This document shows, one piece after another, positions 25,077 to 34,547 of a stretch of 64,000 bases of DNA; position 1 is the first letter of the stretch; each line of letters starts with the position of its first letter. The stretch comes from an uncultured Prevotellaceae bacterium (GTDB taxonomy: Bacteria > Bacteroidota > Bacteroidia > Bacteroidales > Bacteroidaceae), in NCBI GenBank assembly GCA_902774815.1, contig CACYJV010000011.1, positions 124,001-188,000 of the forward strand, in the 5' to 3' direction. The notes under the pieces were generated by a model. That model saw only the letters and a program-made list of their open reading frames with translations. It had not been told where the DNA came from and did not search any database. A program made the translations under genes and the position numbers.

Positions 25077-25580
25077 TCATCGCCGTTTCTTTACTGCTTC
25101 CAAAGCCTTTATCCAGTCGGTGTCAAGCGAGAACTGCGTGATGTAGTTGTCGTTGTTGTAGTAGGCCAGTACCAATTCCTTATCCAAATCGTTGAAGAGC
25201 GGATTGTTGATACTTGCATCGCGGAACACCGTGATGATGATATCGCGCTCGGTCTTTTTCTTCGTGCTTGTGAGTCGCTTCATGTAGAGTGTCAGGAACT
25301 CGTGCATAGCATATGACTGCTCGTTCAGCATCTTTACCGTCTGGTTGAAGAACTCCAGGTCGGTCGTGTCGCGCAACACGTCATCGCGAACCTTCATGGC
25401 CATGTAGCTCAGTTCGTCGTACTTGAAGGTGGCAATCTTTCTGGTCTCAATGTCTTTCGACTTGTCCTCGGCCACAGCCTTCGAAGTGCGCAGAATCTCA
25501 TAGAAAACGTCTTGAGCCTTTACTGTTACCGTTGTCATGCAAAGCAGAACGGCCATCATGATTATTTTCTTCATGTTCAT
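25077..25580 (-). CDS. Small secreted protein of unknown function
   Basis: A 167-residue protein with a signal peptide ending at TVKAQ; the start may be ATG 25580 or ATG 25574, which differ by two residues. The mature part is helical and charged (KAVAEDKSKDIETRKIATFKYDEL with MAMKVRDDVLRD) and ends in DTDWIKALEAVKKRR. Similar proteins are widespread in Prevotella-like genomes, but no function is known to me. It is the last gene of the minus-strand proS-ruvC operon, 78 bases after ruvC. Confidence 0.75.
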   Translation of the reverse strand: MNMKKIIMMAVLLCMTTVTVKAQDVFYEILRTSKAVAEDKSKDIETRKIATFKYDELSYMAMKVRDDVLRDTTDLEFFNQTVKMLNEQSYAMHEFLTLYMKRLTSTKKKTERDIIITVFRDASINNPLFNDLDKELVLAYYNNDNYITQFSLDTDWIKALEAVKKRR

Positions 25581-25658
25581 TTCTTTTCTTGTTTTTTATG
25601 ATTGATGTTGTTGTTAATAATCTGATTTTCTATTGTGACGCATCGAACTCGGAGAAGT

Positions 25659-26276
25659 TTAATCGGAACCGTTTCCTTCCTTTTCGTCTGCGGCATCGTT
25701 GGCTTTCTTGCCAGTACTTACGCGCGCGCTATTCCTTTTTATAAAGTCTTTCCACCCGCGATAGTTGGCTGGCGACTCAGGCCTTCCCAACTGCAGGAAA
25801 TGGCAGTAGGCGGCTCCCAGGGCATCGGTGGCATCCATATACTTCGGCATCTCGTCGGCTTTCAGGTTGAGCATGCGTTGCAGCATGCCAGCAACCTGTT
25901 CCTTCGAAGCCGATCCATTGCCCGTGATGGCCACCTTAATCTTCATAGGGGCATATTCATGGATGGGCACATCGTGATGGATGGCTGCAGCAATGGCTAC
26001 TCCCTGAGCACGTCCAAGCTTCAGCATCGACTGAACATTCTTGCCAAAGAATGGTGCTTCGATGGCCATTTCGTCTGGCAGATAGGAATCGATGATGCCC
26101 GTCACCCGTTCGAAGATGTGGCCGAGGCGTAGGTAGGGGTCGCTCATCTTGTGCAGGTCGATGACTCCCATGGCCACCATTTCGGCCTTGTTGCCTACGG
26201 CACGGATAACGCCATAGCCCATGACGTTGGTTCCAGGGTCGATGCCTAAGATGATTCTCTCTGCCTTTGTTGCCAT
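25659..26276 (-). CDS. ruvC: Crossover junction endodeoxyribonuclease RuvC
   Basis: A 205-residue Holliday-junction resolvase. The start is ATG 26276 ([11 protein letters not shown]); the longer open frame upstream overlaps the metallo-hydrolase gene and is not conserved. Acidic catalytic residues are seen in [22 protein letters not shown] and [12 protein letters not shown], and the K-rich NGSASKEQV segment is present. The C terminus extends about 20 basic and acidic residues beyond the core. ruvA and ruvB are not in the window, which is usual in Bacteroidetes. Confidence 0.93.
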   Translation of the reverse strand: MATKAERIILGIDPGTNVMGYGVIRAVGNKAEMVAMGVIDLHKMSDPYLRLGHIFERVTGIIDSYLPDEMAIEAPFFGKNVQSMLKLGRAQGVAIAAAIHHDVPIHEYAPMKIKVAITGNGSASKEQVAGMLQRMLNLKADEMPKYMDATDALGAAYCHFLQLGRPESPANYRGWKDFIKRNSARVSTGKKANDAADEKEGNGSD

Positions 26277-26310
26277 TTGGATGAGTTGATGCGTGTTACC
26301 AGTTTTCTGC

Positions 26311-26955
26311 TCAACGGTCGATGAACGGATTGGTGGCCACTTCCTTTCCAATCGTTGTCTGCGGACCATGGCCTGGCAGAACCACCGTGTCGTCGGGGAG
26401 TTGCGAAATGGTGCGAAGGCTCTGAATGAGCATGAACATCGATCCGCCATTCAAATCTGTACGACCTATGGAGCCTTGGAACAGGGTGTCGCCAGAGAAG
26501 CACACCTTTTCTTCTTCGCAATAGTAGAACACTCCACCGCGCGAATGACCAGGTGTTTCTATGACTCTCAGGCGATGGCTCCCAAACTCGATGATGTCGT
26601 GGTCGGCCAACAGGCGTCCTGCGGCAGGAAGAGAATCGTACTGAGCGAATGGGAAGAACTTCTCGGCCTGCTCATCGTGTTGGTTGATGAACTCCAAGTC
26701 GTCGCCATGAAGCTCCACGCTCAGCCCATATTTCTCGTAAATGAAGCCATTGCCAAAGTTGTGGTCAAGATGTCCATGGGTAGCCAGGAGGTGAACGGGC
26801 TTCAGCTGGTTCTCTTCGATATACAGCGAAATGGCTTCTTTCTCCTCAGGGTAGTATGCTCCGCAGTCGACGATGACGCACTCTTGAGTTTCATCGCTGA
26901 CCACATAGCAGTTCTCCTGCAACATGTTGCAAACAAAGCGTTGTATCTTTAGCAT
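26311..26955 (-). CDS. Metallo-beta-lactamase-fold hydrolase (glyoxalase II-like)
   Basis: A 214-residue soluble enzyme. The dinuclear metal site is visible: THGHLDHN, a later PGHS His, the bridging Asp in FSGDTLF and the last His in LPGHGPQT. This is the short form common in bacteria, without the C-terminal glutathione-binding domain of classical glyoxalase II, so thioester hydrolysis is likely but the substrate is open. It lies between rsmG and ruvC with gaps of about 35 bases on each side. Confidence 0.88.
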   Translation of the reverse strand: MLKIQRFVCNMLQENCYVVSDETQECVIVDCGAYYPEEKEAISLYIEENQLKPVHLLATHGHLDHNFGNGFIYEKYGLSVELHGDDLEFINQHDEQAEKFFPFAQYDSLPAAGRLLADHDIIEFGSHRLRVIETPGHSRGGVFYYCEEEKVCFSGDTLFQGSIGRTDLNGGSMFMLIQSLRTISQLPDDTVVLPGHGPQTTIGKEVATNPFIDR

Positions 26956-26990
26956 GGGTAATTACCTTATTTAATTTCGGTCACGTCGTT

Positions 26991-27614
26991 TTACGATAGC
27001 GGCAGGTAGATGACATTCTTCTCGCGGAACCATTCTTCCGTGAACCATTGGCTGATGTCGCTGACTTCTACAATTCGGCGATAGGGCTGCACTTCGGCTT
27101 CCACATTGCCGCCTTTCAGGCAGATCACACCATTCATCATGGCGTTGCGCTGATTCTTTGAGATGTTCTTGCGAACAATCTTCACCAAGTCGGGCAGGGG
27201 CATTACGGCACGGCTGACCACAAAGTCGTAGTGGCCTTTCTCGTCTTCACCACGAAGATGCTCGGCAACGACGTTTTTCAGGCCGACGGCCTTTGCCACT
27301 TCGGTGGCCACAAGAATCTTCTTGCCTGTTCCGTCAATCAGCTTGAACTGACATTCGGGAAACATGATAGCCAACGGAATACCAGGGAAACCGCCACCCG
27401 TTCCGAAGTCCAGAATCTCAGTACCTGGCTTAAAGCCGATGGCTTTGGCAATAGCCAGCGAGTGAAGCACATGATGCTCGTACAAGTTGTCGATGTCTTT
27501 CCGGGAGATAACGTTGATCTTGGCATTCCAATCCTTATACAAATCCATCAGCATTTCGTACTGATGAATCTGATTATCAGATAGTTTTGGGAAATACTTA
27601 ATGATTTGCTCCAT
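26991..27614 (-). CDS. rsmG: 16S rRNA (guanine527-N7)-methyltransferase RsmG
   Basis: A 207-residue class I methyltransferase that modifies G527 in the 530 loop of 16S rRNA. The SAM site is LDFGTGGGFPGIPLAI, preceded by the RKDIDNLYEHHVLHSLAI segment typical of the family, and VSRAVMPLPDLV follows. Length is normal. Its start is two bases from the stop of the DUF3298 gene, so the two are translationally close in one operon. Confidence 0.95.
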   Translation of the reverse strand: MEQIIKYFPKLSDNQIHQYEMLMDLYKDWNAKINVISRKDIDNLYEHHVLHSLAIAKAIGFKPGTEILDFGTGGGFPGIPLAIMFPECQFKLIDGTGKKILVATEVAKAVGLKNVVAEHLRGEDEKGHYDFVVSRAVMPLPDLVKIVRKNISKNQRNAMMNGVICLKGGNVEAEVQPYRRIVEVSDISQWFTEEWFREKNVIYLPLS

Positions 27615-27616
27615 GC

Positions 27617-28417
27617 TTATCGCAGATATTTCTTGAGGTCGTCTTTATCGATTTTAACTCGTATCTCGCCCATCGAGTGAGGGGCGATTTCGTCTTCACC
27701 ATAGATGAACGTCAGCGCATCTTTACCCAGAATGAAGTTTTCGCTCAGATAGGTCTCGCCGTCGGCAAAGATACCTTGCTGCTGTAGCTCTTCGAGCGAC
27801 TTGGCCTTGAACTTCTTCATGATGGCCTCGACGACGATGTCCTTGACTTGTTGCTCGCAGCCTTCGATGATGATGTCGGCAAGCCGAACAATCTGAGCCT
27901 TCTTCGTGTCGATGTTCAGGGCAAGCGTCTGCCTGATACCGTACATGCCACCACCAAAGGTGTAGATGCTGGCGAGGTGCGTGAGCACGCCGTCGGCACC
28001 TTCCTCAAAGTGGGTACGCACGTCATACTGAACGTTATAGGCCGTTGCATGTTCCTGATCGACCTTGTAGAGTGGGGCGTACTCGGTGAGGTAATCCTCA
28101 ATATAGCGTCCCACAAACGAGTCGACCAACGCCTTCACCGTTAGCTTTTCGTTGCTCAGCGAGAAGTAGTCGGGCAACAGGATGCCGGCACGCAGCAGCG
28201 TGTCGTTCAGGACCTGTGCCTTTTTCTCCTTCAAGTAGTGAAGATGAAGCGCCAACTGGCAAGTCGGAGCACTTTTGGAACCAGCCACGAGTGCCACAGT
28301 CGTGTCGACGACAACGCTGTCAATCTCGTAGCCAGCCACCCTGATGGTGCCCTTCTTTTTTCCACAAGCGCTTGCCAAGAGCAATGCCGAGAGTATGACG
28401 ATGACCGCTTTCCTCAT
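27617..28417 (-). CDS. DUF3298 (RsiV-like) lipoprotein
   Basis: A 266-residue lipoprotein with lipobox LASAC at Cys18. The mature part has a DUF4163-like N-terminal half (VALVAGSKSAPTCQLALHLHYL) and a C-terminal DUF3298 domain with FTFGGGMYGIRQTLALNID, ENFILGKDALTFIYGEDEIAPHSMG and KIDKDDLKKYL. The same pair of domains forms the extracytoplasmic part of RsiV anti-sigma factors. Here there is no transmembrane or anti-sigma segment, so it is more likely a ligand-binding envelope protein. It starts four bases after proS. Confidence 0.85.
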   Translation of the reverse strand: MRKAVIVILSALLLASACGKKKGTIRVAGYEIDSVVVDTTVALVAGSKSAPTCQLALHLHYLKEKKAQVLNDTLLRAGILLPDYFSLSNEKLTVKALVDSFVGRYIEDYLTEYAPLYKVDQEHATAYNVQYDVRTHFEEGADGVLTHLASIYTFGGGMYGIRQTLALNIDTKKAQIVRLADIIIEGCEQQVKDIVVEAIMKKFKAKSLEELQQQGIFADGETYLSENFILGKDALTFIYGEDEIAPHSMGEIRVKIDKDDLKKYLR

Positions 28418-28421
28418 GTTC

Positions 28422-29903
28422 TTAGTAGCTGCGGGCTATGATGACGCGGTACTTAGCGGGCTTTCCGCTGACCATGTCCGTGCCTGGTGTCTGTTCGACG
28501 CCGTAGGGCACGCAGCGAATGGTGGCCTGCGTCTCCTCCTTGATCTTTGCCTCGGTCTCGGCCGTACCGTCCCAATGGCAGAGGAAGAAGCCGCCGTCCT
28601 TGACGCGCTCCTTGAACTCTTCGTAGTTGTCGCACTCGTAGATGTGGGCATCGCGATAAGCCTTAGCCTTCTCGAAGATGTTCTGCTGAATGTCGTCGAG
28701 AAGCTGCTCCACATATTGTGCAATACCCTCCAGAGGACGAGTTTCCTTCTCGAGAGTGTCGCGGCGCATCACCTCAATGGTTCCATTCTCCAGGTCGCGG
28801 GCACCCAGCACAAGACGTACTGGAACACCCTTCAGCTCGTAGTCGGCGAACTTGAAGCCCGGACGTTTGTTGTCGGAGTCGTCGAACTTCACACTGATGC
28901 CCTTTGCCTTGAGTGCATCCATGATGGGAGCCACCTCTTTGTTGACGAGTTCCATCTGCTCGGGTTTGTTGGCGATGGGGATGATGACCACCTGCAGCGG
29001 AGCCAGTTTCGGGGGAAGCACCAGTCCGTTGTCGTCGCTATGCGTCATGATGAGGGCGCCGATGAGACGTGTTGAAACGCCCCAAGAGGTAGCCCACACG
29101 TATTCGGGCTTGTTGTCCTTGTTCAGATAGGTCACGTCGAATGCCTTTGCGAAGTTCTGTCCGAGGAAGTGGCTCGTTCCACTCTGCAGCGCCTTGCCGT
29201 CCTGCATCATGGCTTCGATGGTGTAGGTGTCGAGCGCACCAGCGAAACGCTCGGTCTCGCTCTTTACGCCCTGCACCACAGGCACGGCCATCCATTTCTC
29301 GGCAAAGTCGGCATAGACCTTCAGCATGAGCTTGGCTTCGGCCTCGGCTTCCTCGCGAGTGGCATGTGCGGTGTGGCCTTCCTGCCACAGGAACTCACTT
29401 GTACGCAGGAAGGGGCGCGTACGCATCTCCCAACGCATGACGTTACACCACTGGTTGCAGAGCAGAGGCAGGTCGCGCCATGAGTGAATCCAGTTCTTAT
29501 ATGTGTTCCAGATGATGGTCTCTGATGTGGGGCGGATGATGAGTTCTTCCTCCAGCTTGGCAGCAGGATCGACCTCAACGCCACTCTTGTCTTCCTTAGC
29601 GCGAAGACGATAGTGCGTCACGACGGCACACTCCTTGGCGAAGCCTTCCACGTGTTCGGCCTCGCGGCTAAGGAACGACTTAGGGATGAGCAGCGGGAAG
29701 TAGGCGTTCTGCACGCCCGTCTCCTTGAACATCAGGTCGAGCTGGTGCTGCATCTTTTCCCAAATGGCATAGCCATAGGGTTTGATGACCATGCATCCTC
29801 GTACCGCCGACTGCTCGGCCAGGTCGGCTTTCACCACCAAATCGTTGTACCACTGACTATAGTTGTCAGCGCGTTTCGTCATTTCTTTCAGTTCTTTTGC
29901 CAT
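28422..29903 (-). CDS. proS: Prolyl-tRNA synthetase (short, archaeal/eukaryote-type)
   Basis: A 493-residue class II aminoacyl-tRNA synthetase that charges tRNA-Pro. Class II motifs are seen in [17 protein letters not shown], in [23 protein letters not shown] with [34 protein letters not shown] split across motif 2, and in the C-terminal [12 protein letters not shown] segment. It lacks the large editing insertion of the E. coli type and has the C-terminal extension of the shorter type, ending in a Tyr (IIARSY), which is typical of Bacteroidetes. It heads the minus-strand operon with the DUF3298 gene, rsmG and ruvC. Confidence 0.95.
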   Translation of the reverse strand: MAKELKEMTKRADNYSQWYNDLVVKADLAEQSAVRGCMVIKPYGYAIWEKMQHQLDLMFKETGVQNAYFPLLIPKSFLSREAEHVEGFAKECAVVTHYRLRAKEDKSGVEVDPAAKLEEELIIRPTSETIIWNTYKNWIHSWRDLPLLCNQWCNVMRWEMRTRPFLRTSEFLWQEGHTAHATREEAEAEAKLMLKVYADFAEKWMAVPVVQGVKSETERFAGALDTYTIEAMMQDGKALQSGTSHFLGQNFAKAFDVTYLNKDNKPEYVWATSWGVSTRLIGALIMTHSDDNGLVLPPKLAPLQVVIIPIANKPEQMELVNKEVAPIMDALKAKGISVKFDDSDNKRPGFKFADYELKGVPVRLVLGARDLENGTIEVMRRDTLEKETRPLEGIAQYVEQLLDDIQQNIFEKAKAYRDAHIYECDNYEEFKERVKDGGFFLCHWDGTAETEAKIKEETQATIRCVPYGVEQTPGTDMVSGKPAKYRVIIARSY

Positions 29904-30013
29904 AATATCTTTTGTAGTTTACAGTTTGCTGTTCACCGTTACAATAGGGATTTCCATACGCTGTTTTAGGAAAATTCCTTTTCGTATATCAGCCCGATTG
30001 CTTAAATTTGCCG

Positions 30014-30021
30014 CAAAATTA
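30014..30021 (-). promoter_or_regulatory. -7 element TAATTTTG for the proS operon
   Basis: TAATTTTG on the minus strand, 110 bases before the ATG of proS. Confidence 0.55.
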
Positions 30022-30064
30022 CAAAAAAATGTTGGTATAAGTGCGATAAAGTAAAAAAAAGAAT

Positions 30065-30072
30065 TATCTTTG
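30065..30072 (+). promoter_or_regulatory. -7 element TATCTTTG for the glycine-zipper genes
   Basis: TATCTTTG matches TAnnTTTG, 110 bases upstream of the first of the two glycine-zipper genes. It is divergent from the proS promoter. Confidence 0.6.
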
Positions 30073-30182
30073 CAAGAGATTTAGGCATAAATGACGGCCA
30101 CGTGTTAAACGAGTTGCTGTTGTTTTCGTCAAATATCTTAACTAGATGACATCTGCTTTCTACTTATAAAATAACATTGTAG

Positions 30183-30338
30183 ATGAAGAAAATGATGTTC
30201 TTGACACTTGGATTGTGTCTCACAGTGATTGGCGCTGCCCTTGGAGCTATCATCGGTAAGTCAGCTATTGGAGCTGCTATCGGTGCTGCTGTAGGTTATG
30301 TTGCTGGTGCCCTTATCGGTAAGTACATCGGCAAGTAA
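30183..30338 (+). CDS. 51-residue glycine-zipper peptide
   Basis: A short gene from ATG 30183 to TAA 30338. The first ten residues (MKKMMFLTLG) nearly match those of the OmpA-type gene that follows. The sequence then passes directly into glycine-zipper repeats ([30 protein letters not shown]) and stops. Compared with the neighbour it lacks the lipobox Cys, a stretch of about 18 residues and the whole OmpA domain. It is predicted to be a very hydrophobic, membrane-inserted peptide. It looks like a partial duplicate that has kept a clean reading frame, its own start and the promoter-proximal position, so it may be expressed. Confidence 0.7.
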   Translation: MKKMMFLTLGLCLTVIGAALGAIIGKSAIGAAIGAAVGYVAGALIGKYIGK

Positions 30339-30404
30339 ATTTGATAAGTTGAAATCTTAAAGAATTGACATTTATATTTTCTAACTCTTAAAAAACATTT
30401 GGAT

Positions 30405-31106
30405 ATGAAGAAAATGAAGTTTATGACACTTGGTATGTGTCTTGCAGTATTGGTTAGCTGTGGTACAGCTACTCAGAATGGTGCTCTCATCGGTACGGGT
30501 GCAGGTGCTGCTCTCGGTGCCATCATCGGTAAGATCGCCGGTAACACAGCCGTTGGTGCTGCCATTGGTGGCGCTGTTGGTGCTGGTACGGGTGCTTTGA
30601 TTGGCAAGCACATGGACAAGGTGAAGGCTCAGGCCCAGGCTGTTCAGAACGCTCAGGTTGAGTCGGTGACCGACGCCAATGGTCTGCAGGCCGTGAAGGT
30701 GACGTTCGATTCCGGTATCCTCTTCAACACCGGTAGCTCGACACTCAGCAGCACAGCTAAGCAGTCGCTCACTCAGTTCGCCAACAACGTGCTGAAGGTG
30801 AACACCGATTGTGATGTGGCCATTCAGGGCTACACCGACAATGCCGGTTGGAAGAACTCTACAGCCGACCAAAGCGTACAGAAGAACCAGGCTCTGTCCG
30901 AGCAGCGTGCCAACGCCGTTAGCAACTACCTGAAGTCTCTGGGCGTGAGCTCGACTCAGATCCGCAGCGTTGCCGGTTACGGCGAGGCTAATCCTGTTGC
31001 TGACAACAGCACAGCTGCTGGTAAGGCTCAGAACCGTCGCGTTGAGGTTTACCTCTATGCCAGCGAGGCCATGATTAAGGCCGCTGAGGCAGGTACCCTC
31101 CACTAA
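30405..31106 (+). CDS. Glycine-zipper OmpA-family lipoprotein
   Basis: A 233-residue envelope lipoprotein, start ATG 30405, lipobox LVSC at Cys19. A glycine-zipper segment (residues 26-72, repeats of [24 protein letters not shown]) is followed by an OmpA-like peptidoglycan-binding domain (about 105-225). That domain shows [14 protein letters not shown], the GYTDNAG loop, [13 protein letters not shown] and NRRVEVYL. Such proteins tie the outer membrane to peptidoglycan (YiaD/Pal type). It lies 66 bases after the 51-residue paralogue and is probably cotranscribed. A GC-rich hairpin follows. Confidence 0.9.
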   Translation: MKKMKFMTLGMCLAVLVSCGTATQNGALIGTGAGAALGAIIGKIAGNTAVGAAIGGAVGAGTGALIGKHMDKVKAQAQAVQNAQVESVTDANGLQAVKVTFDSGILFNTGSSTLSSTAKQSLTQFANNVLKVNTDCDVAIQGYTDNAGWKNSTADQSVQKNQALSEQRANAVSNYLKSLGVSSTQIRSVAGYGEANPVADNSTAAGKAQNRRVEVYLYASEAMIKAAEAGTLH

Positions 31107-31117
31107 TTATCGACCAG

Positions 31118-31162
31118 TACCACCCTCAGCCCCCCTATGGGAGGGGTTGGGGGTGTTTTTTT
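31118..31162 (+). terminator. Terminator after the OmpA-family gene
   Basis: A GC-rich imperfect stem (ACCCTCAGCCCCCC pairing with GGGAGGGGTTGGGGGT) followed by GTTTTTTTATT. Confidence 0.7.
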
Positions 31163-31174
31163 ATTATCCCTACT

Positions 31175-31912
31175 ATGAAACTCGTTCGCCAGATCATCCG
31201 TTGGGCATTGGCCCTTTTCTTCGGTTCTACCATTCTTGCGGTGGTGGCTTATCGTTTTGTGCCCGTCTATGTGACGCCTCTTATGCTGATTCGTTGTGTC
31301 GAGCAGCTGAACGGAGGCGAGAGCCTGACGTTGCACCACCATTGGGTCAGCCTGGAGAAGATGTCGCCCCACATGCCAGTGGCTGTTATGGCCAGCGAGG
31401 ACCAGCGGTTCCTTCTGCATCATGGTTTCGACTACAAGGCCATCGAACAGGCTGCCAAGCGCAACATACAGGGTGGCAAGAACAAGCTGGGTGGCAGCAC
31501 CATTTCGCAACAGACGGCTAAGAACGTGTTTCTGTGGCCAGGTCGTTCGTGGATACGAAAAGGACTGGAAGCCTACTTCACGGCGCTTATCGAGTTGCTT
31601 TGGTCTAAGCAGCGCATCATGGAGGTCTACCTGAACAGTATAGAAATGGGGAAGGGCATCTATGGTGTCGATGCCGTGGCTGAATATCACTTCGGCAAGA
31701 CGGCAAAGGAACTCTCGCGTGCCGACTGCGCCTTGATTGCCGCCACGCTGCCTAATCCCCGACGATTCAGCAGTCGTGAGCCCAGCAGCTACATGCGCAA
31801 GCGTCAGTCCCGAATTCAGCACGAGATGAAGTTCATCCCCACATTCCCCCGCGAAGGCGAGAACTTCGACCCCTCGACGGCATCGGGAGGCATCTATCGC
31901 AATGGACGATAG
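31175..31912 (+). CDS. mtgA: Monofunctional biosynthetic peptidoglycan transglycosylase
   Basis: A 245-residue GT51 enzyme anchored by one N-terminal membrane segment (residues 8-28). The catalytic motif 1 EDQRF has Glu75, followed by HHGFD. Motif 2 GGSTISQQ is at 106-113, then [14 protein letters not shown] and motif [17 protein letters not shown]. It polymerises lipid II into glycan strands without a transpeptidase domain. The gene sits between a terminator and a repeat array and is probably transcribed from read-through or a weak local promoter. Confidence 0.93.
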   Translation: MKLVRQIIRWALALFFGSTILAVVAYRFVPVYVTPLMLIRCVEQLNGGESLTLHHHWVSLEKMSPHMPVAVMASEDQRFLLHHGFDYKAIEQAAKRNIQGGKNKLGGSTISQQTAKNVFLWPGRSWIRKGLEAYFTALIELLWSKQRIMEVYLNSIEMGKGIYGVDAVAEYHFGKTAKELSRADCALIAATLPNPRRFSSREPSSYMRKRQSRIQHEMKFIPTFPREGENFDPSTASGGIYRNGR

Positions 31913-31925
31913 CTCCAAATCCTAA

Positions 31926-32142
31926 GACACATTCCTTTGTAGGCTGTAGACCAATGCTTTGTGGGTTACGAAGCATTGATTTGCAGGTTATAAACCATTG
32001 CTTTGTAGGTTGCAGAGCAATGCTTTAGATGTTGTAAAGCATAGCTTTATAGGGTAGTAGAGCATAGCTCCGTGGTCTCGAAAGCAACGCTCTGTAACGA
32101 TAATACCACTGCTCTGTTACGATAAAAGCAACGCTCAACGAC
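31926..32142 (+). repeat. Degenerate ~22-bp tandem array, cluster A
   Basis: About ten consecutive units of 21-24 bases fill the whole interval between the convergent mtgA and AraC genes. Good units include AACCATTGCTTTGTAGGTTG, AGCAATGCTTTAGATGTTGT and AAGCATAGCTTTATAGGG. The core AAGCATTGCTTTGTAGGTT is diverging toward the right end, where units read AAGCAACGCTCTGTAACGA. Confidence 0.75.
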
Positions 32143-32144
32143 TT

Positions 32145-33074
32145 TTATCTGCCACGATAAGCCTGCGTGGTCAGGCCTGTCATGCGCTTGAAATACTTGC
32201 AGAAGAACGACGGGTTGGGGAAGTTCATCTCGTCGGCAATCTGTGCTGCGCTCTTGTCGGTATGGCGTAACTCCACCTTGATGCGTGTCACGATGGCATC
32301 GTCAATCCATTGCTTGGCCGCCTTTCCGCTGACCTTCTTCACCAACGTGCTCATATAGCGAGGCGAAAGGAACAGTCGCTGGGCATAGAAGTCGATGTTG
32401 TGCTCCTGTGTGGCATAGCGGCTGACGAGTTGAATGAAGTCCGTGAAAAGGCGTTGTTCGCGCGAAAGCGAGTCGCGCTGCTCGTTCTCGTGGCGGTTCC
32501 ACAGTTCGTCGGCCTGCCAAAGGAAAGCCGCTGTCAGGCTGAGTACGGTCTGCGGCGATGCCTGACAACTGTGATGCACGTCGTAGAGCAGCTTGTGCAG
32601 ATTCGCCATGAGTTGCATTTCATTGGTCGTCAGCTTGAAATGGCAGTCGCGCACGTGGCCGTCGAACAGCTTAGGCATGCCTGCCGGAAAGGCCAGACGG
32701 GCAATCTCGTCGGTCAGCGACACGCCGAAGCCGCTCACGTCGTTGGAGTAGTTCGTCGGCATGAGGATGCTATTCTGGCTCAGGAAGATTATCTGGCCTG
32801 CTTCAAAGTGGTGCTCCGTCAGGTTGACGATGGGGTTTGCGAACCCTTTGGTCAATATCATGACGCGCATTTCCGGCATGACAAACGTGTCGCCCGACAG
32901 CCTTTTCATCAGTTGCGCGACGGGTGGATTGAGCGCAACCAGCAAATGTTCTGATATATAGTTGCTGACCATTTGCTGTTGGTCGTCATGTTCGCCGTTG
33001 CCCTCGCCGCCTCGGGTGGCAGGGTCCAGTATCTTGCTCAGTTGGCTAAGGTCGAATTCCTTGAGTCGTTTCAT
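32145..33074 (-). CDS. AraC-family transcriptional regulator
   Basis: A 309-residue regulator. ATG 33074 (MKRLKEFDL) is preferred over an upstream in-frame ATG at 33155 that would place the promoter inside the gene. The N-terminal 190 residues form a cupin-like sensing domain (VMPEMRVMILTKG, FEAGQIIFLSQNSIL). The C-terminal 100 residues carry the double helix-turn-helix with LFLSPRYMSTLVKKVSG and IADEMNFPNPSFFCKYFKRMTG. It is divergent from the TolC-ABC export operon and is its likely regulator. Confidence 0.9.
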   Translation of the reverse strand: MKRLKEFDLSQLSKILDPATRGGEGNGEHDDQQQMVSNYISEHLLVALNPPVAQLMKRLSGDTFVMPEMRVMILTKGFANPIVNLTEHHFEAGQIIFLSQNSILMPTNYSNDVSGFGVSLTDEIARLAFPAGMPKLFDGHVRDCHFKLTTNEMQLMANLHKLLYDVHHSCQASPQTVLSLTAAFLWQADELWNRHENEQRDSLSREQRLFTDFIQLVSRYATQEHNIDFYAQRLFLSPRYMSTLVKKVSGKAAKQWIDDAIVTRIKVELRHTDKSAAQIADEMNFPNPSFFCKYFKRMTGLTTQAYRGR

Positions 33075-33100
33075 CGTTTTTGTTTGCTTATTTACGGATG

Positions 33101-33108
33101 CAAATATA
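33101..33108 (-). promoter_or_regulatory. -7 element TATATTTG for the AraC gene
   Basis: TATATTTG on the minus strand, 26 bases before the ATG at 33074. Confidence 0.55.
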
Positions 33109-33229
33109 CACAAAAGAATTGGAAAACGGACAATATTCCAATCCGAAATGTTCACTTCTTTTTTGCCAATTTGTACGAAAAGGACATTTATTCATCGAAA
33201 AAGATAGCAGGAGTATGACTAAAACTGCG

Positions 33230-33237
33230 TATCTTTG
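33230..33237 (+). promoter_or_regulatory. -7 element TATCTTTG for the export operon
   Basis: TATCTTTG, 30 bases upstream of the TolC-family start at 33268. The AraC regulator probably binds in the roughly 120 bases between the two divergent promoters. Confidence 0.6.
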
Positions 33238-33267
33238 CAACCAGAAACGAACAAAACAACAATCGTT

Positions 33268-34536
33268 ATGAGAAAAACAGTTTGTCTACTATTGCTGTCA
33301 GTAGCTTGGATGTTTGTCCAGGCGCAGACGCTCGACGAGTGCCAGCGTGCGGCAGAAGCCAACTATCCGCTCATCCAACGTATGGAACTGATCAGGCAGA
33401 CCACCGACCTGACCGTTCAGAACATACAGAAAGGATGGTTGCCGCAGGTCTCTGCCGTAGCGCAAGCCACCTATCAGAGCGACGTGACGGCCTTCCCCGA
33501 GCAGATTCAGTCAGTCTATCAGCAGATGGGCATCGACATGAAGGGGTTGCGTAAGGACCAGTATCGCATCGGCGTCGACGTGCAGCAGACGATTTTCGAC
33601 GGTGGATCCATCAGGAACCAACGTGAGGTGGCTCGCCAGCAGGGCGACGTGGAGACGGCACAGAACGAGGTTAATATATATAATGTACGCAAGCGCGTGA
33701 ACGAAATGTACTTCGGCCTGTTGCTGCTCGACGATCAGATTCAGTTGAAGCGCGACCTGCAGGAGCTGCTCGACGCTAACGAGAAGAAACTGTCGGCCAT
33801 GTTCAAGGGCGGAACGGCAGCCGAGAGCGACTACCAGAACGTCAGGGCCGAACGGCTGAACGTCGTGCAGCAGCTTGTCAGCCTGCAGTCGCAGCGGCAG
33901 ACCTTGGCCAAGATGCTCAGCGTGTTCTGTGGAATTGAGGTGACGTCGCCTGTCAAGCCTGAGGCAGTAAGCCCCACAAGCACAATCAATCGGCCGGAGC
34001 TGTGGCTGATAGACTCGCAGATTCGTCTGGCCGATGCACAGGAGAAAGCCCTTAACTCTGCACTTCTGCCGCGGCTGGGCGTGTTTGCGCAGGGCTACTA
34101 TGGCTATCCGGGCTACAACCTGTTCGAGGACATGATGCACCGCCAATGGTCGCTCAATGGCATGATTGGTGCTCGTCTGCAATGGAACATCGGTGCACTC
34201 TACACCCGCAAGAACGACAAAGCCAAGCTGCAGCTGGCCCGGCAGACTGCAGAAAACAGTCGCGAGGTGTTCTTGTTCAACACTCAGCTGGAACAGATGC
34301 AGCAGAGCGAAAGCATTGAGCGCTACCGCCAGCTGATGGCCGACGACGAAGAGATCATCAAACTGCGGTCGCAAGTGCGCAAGGCTGCCGAGTCGAAGCT
34401 GCGCCACGGCATCATCGACGTGAACGACCTGTTGCGCGAAATCAACGCCGAGAACATGGCACGTGTGCAACAGTCGATGCACGAGATAGAGATGTTGCGC
34501 GAGATCTATAATCAAAAGTATACAACAAATAATTAA
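33268..34536 (+). CDS. TolC-family outer-membrane efflux protein
   Basis: A 422-residue outer-membrane channel, start ATG 33268, signal peptide ending at VQAQ. Two outer-membrane efflux repeats of long alpha-helical hairpins are visible, with Gln-rich coiled coils (RKRVNEMYFGLLLLDDQIQLK, then KAAESKLRHGIIDVNDLLREI). It forms the outer duct of a tripartite exporter whose other parts are encoded by the next four genes. The following gene starts 11 bases later. Confidence 0.9.
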   Translation: MRKTVCLLLLSVAWMFVQAQTLDECQRAAEANYPLIQRMELIRQTTDLTVQNIQKGWLPQVSAVAQATYQSDVTAFPEQIQSVYQQMGIDMKGLRKDQYRIGVDVQQTIFDGGSIRNQREVARQQGDVETAQNEVNIYNVRKRVNEMYFGLLLLDDQIQLKRDLQELLDANEKKLSAMFKGGTAAESDYQNVRAERLNVVQQLVSLQSQRQTLAKMLSVFCGIEVTSPVKPEAVSPTSTINRPELWLIDSQIRLADAQEKALNSALLPRLGVFAQGYYGYPGYNLFEDMMHRQWSLNGMIGARLQWNIGALYTRKNDKAKLQLARQTAENSREVFLFNTQLEQMQQSESIERYRQLMADDEEIIKLRSQVRKAAESKLRHGIIDVNDLLREINAENMARVQQSMHEIEMLREIYNQKYTTNN

Positions 34537-34547
34537 CAAGACGATAT

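Noticed and set aside
26277-26450. Longer RuvC with a 58-residue N-terminal extension
   Set aside because: The extension is antisense-like in composition, overlaps the metallo-hydrolase gene and lies before the conserved ILGIDPG start of the family.
30381-31103. A 240-codon antisense frame over the OmpA-family gene
   Set aside because: Mirror of the glycine-zipper repeats; Ser/Thr/Leu-rich low complexity only.
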